Of a stretch of 13,749 nucleotides of DNA, positions 12,729 to 13,749 are shown piece after piece. The translations under genes and the position numbers were made by a program. The DNA is from Hydrogenophilales bacterium RIFOXYD1_FULL_62_11 (GTDB lineage Bacteria; Pseudomonadota; Gammaproteobacteria; Burkholderiales; Thiobacillaceae). The stretch covers positions 7,621-21,369 of the forward strand of contig MGZO01000023.1 in the NCBI GenBank assembly GCA_001802655.1, in the 5' to 3' direction. Positions within the stretch are counted from its first letter, which is position 1; each line of letters begins with the position of its first letter. Below the pieces are notes generated by a model that worked only from the letters and a program-made list of their open reading frames with translations, had not been told where the DNA came from and searched no databases.

Positions 12729-13749
12729 TGGACGCAATTGATACCGGTCCTCTCGACCCTGCGGCGGTGATGCACGTCGATGAGGGTGGTATCGATGTCG
12801 GCCGCATCATCAGCGCAGAGCCGGGAGCCTGCTTCGCCAACCAATCGCAGCGTGACCTGCTCGCGCTGACGGAGTCGGGCACGCTTTACATCTCCGAGAG
12901 CCACAGGGCCGACCATCACGTCCTGAGCTATTTGGACATGGTCGAAACGGCGGGTTTGGCTTACACGGTCGAGCTGACTACGCCCGAGCGAATCAAGCAG
13001 ATGTACTCGGACGCTTCCGAAAGCCATGCGCTTGACTCCACTGCCCAGCAGGAGCAGGTGGTCAGCATGCTGCGAGAGTCCCAGCGCTTGGGGGCGAGCG
13101 ATATCCACATCATCAATCGGCACGACAGTAGTCTGGTAAGGCAGCGTATCGATGGGATCTTGCTGGACTACAAGCGCCTGCGGCCGAAGGAAGGAATGGC
13201 CCTGGCCTCCACGATCTACCAGTCCATGCTGGACGTCTCGGGTGACACCCACTTCAATGAAAACAAGTCCCAGGATGGACGGCTCAAACAGGAGTTCGTG
13301 AGTTCCATTGGCCTGTATGGCGCTCGAGTGGGCACCAGGCCCATGGAGCGGGGGCACCTAACGGTGATGCGCCTCCTGCACAACACCATGGACAATCCGA
13401 GCTTAGGCGATCTTGGCTACCTGCCGGAGCAGGTGGAGATGATCGAGCGGATGTGCCACAACAAGACGGGCATCAACATCCTCAGTGGCGCCACGGGTTC
13501 GGGCAAGAGCCTGAGCTTGAAGTGTGTTCTGGAGCGCCAGAACGAGATCTTCGAGGAGGCAATCAACATCCTCACCCTCGAGGACCCACCCGAGTACAAG
13601 ATCAAAGGCGCGGTGCAGACTCCCGTTCTCAACCAGGATTGGCCGGGGTCGATCAAGAACGCGGTACGTCTGGATCCAGACGTCATCCTCATCGGCGAAA
13701 TGCGTGACATGGAGTCGGCGACCGCGGGATTCCGAGCTGCCATGACGGG
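12728..13749 (+). CDS. pilQ: PilQ family type IVB pilus assembly ATPase, 3'-truncated by the window edge
   Basis: Secretion-superfamily (GspE/PilB-like) ATPase that powers pilus extension at the inner membrane. The frame is open to the window end and 340 residues are visible. ASDIHI (123-128) and RQRIDG are the N2-domain signatures, the Walker A GATGSGKS is at 254-261, the Asp box TLEDPPEYKI follows, and Walker B DPDVILIGEMRD begins at 316 with its glutamate at 324. The His box and C-terminus lie beyond the window. The ATG shares its A with the pilP stop (TGATG), implying translational coupling. Walker A has Ala and Ser where PilB/GspE usually have Pro and Thr, both still compatible with ATP binding. 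The N-terminal domain (about 1-95) is shorter than in PilB. Pilin and prepilin peptidase genes would be expected downstream. Confidence 0.93.
   Translation, partial: MDAIDTGPLDPAAVMHVDEGGIDVGRIISAEPGACFANQSQRDLLALTESGTLYISESHRADHHVLSYLDMVETAGLAYTVELTTPERIKQMYSDASESHALDSTAQQEQVVSMLRESQRLGASDIHIINRHDSSLVRQRIDGILLDYKRLRPKEGMALASTIYQSMLDVSGDTHFNENKSQDGRLKQEFVSSIGLYGARVGTRPMERGHLTVMRLLHNTMDNPSLGDLGYLPEQVEMIERMCHNKTGINILSGATGSGKSLSLKCVLERQNEIFEEAINILTLEDPPEYKIKGAVQTPVLNQDWPGSIKNAVRLDPDVILIGEMRDMESATAGFRAAMT

Noticed and set aside
1..13749. tRNA, rRNA, insertion sequences, integrase sites and CRISPR arrays
   Set aside because: I looked for them by eye and saw no convincing case; weak tRNA-like folds could be missed without a covariance search.

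Overview
This G+C-rich window looks like part of the backbone of a plasmid (or integrated plasmid-like element) from a proteobacterium, most likely a gammaproteobacterium of the Xanthomonas/Stenotrophomonas/Pseudomonas kind. That placement rests only on base composition and gene families. It holds a plasmid-type partition operon, a TrfA-like replication initiator with an iteron-bearing non-coding region beside it, and the start of a type IVB pilus operon. Both ends cut a gene.

Left arm (1-4058). The C-terminal two thirds of a DinG-family DEAH helicase runs rightward into a hairpin terminator shared with a leftward operon. That operon is parA, parB and a small gene whose product looks like two ribbon-helix-helix units in tandem. 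Its start codons overlap the preceding stops (ATGA and TGATG), so the three are probably translated together. The 262-bp gap between parA and the rightward rep gene holds three copies of a 9-bp element (GGTGTATGT), a perfect DnaA box and a 15-bp palindrome. It is a strong candidate for the partition operator/centromere and the rep control region.

Replication module (4059-5915). The initiator appears to join a DnaA domain I-like N-terminus to a TrfA-family core. Behind it lie about 735 bp without a convincing gene. Seven copies of a 12-bp element (GACTTTTTGGGA, up to 2 mismatches) stand there, two facing one way and five the other, around nested inverted repeats and next to an A+T-richer stretch. 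This is the likely origin.

Middle (5916-7807). There are three genes of unknown function (a four-helix membrane protein, a small soluble protein and a 155-residue protein). They are followed by a short ParB-related protein that has the DNA-binding and dimerisation domains but no N-terminal CTP-binding domain. Two identical 16-bp perfect palindromes exactly 50 bp apart stand just before it.

Right arm (7918-13749). A tightly packed type IVB pilus operon encodes a TcpQ/PilL-like protein, a PilN secretin lipoprotein, PilO2, PilP and the PilQ assembly ATPase (cut by the window end). In R64-type plasmids such genes make the thin pilus used for conjugation in liquid. No relaxase or mating-channel gene is visible here, so conjugation is only inferred.
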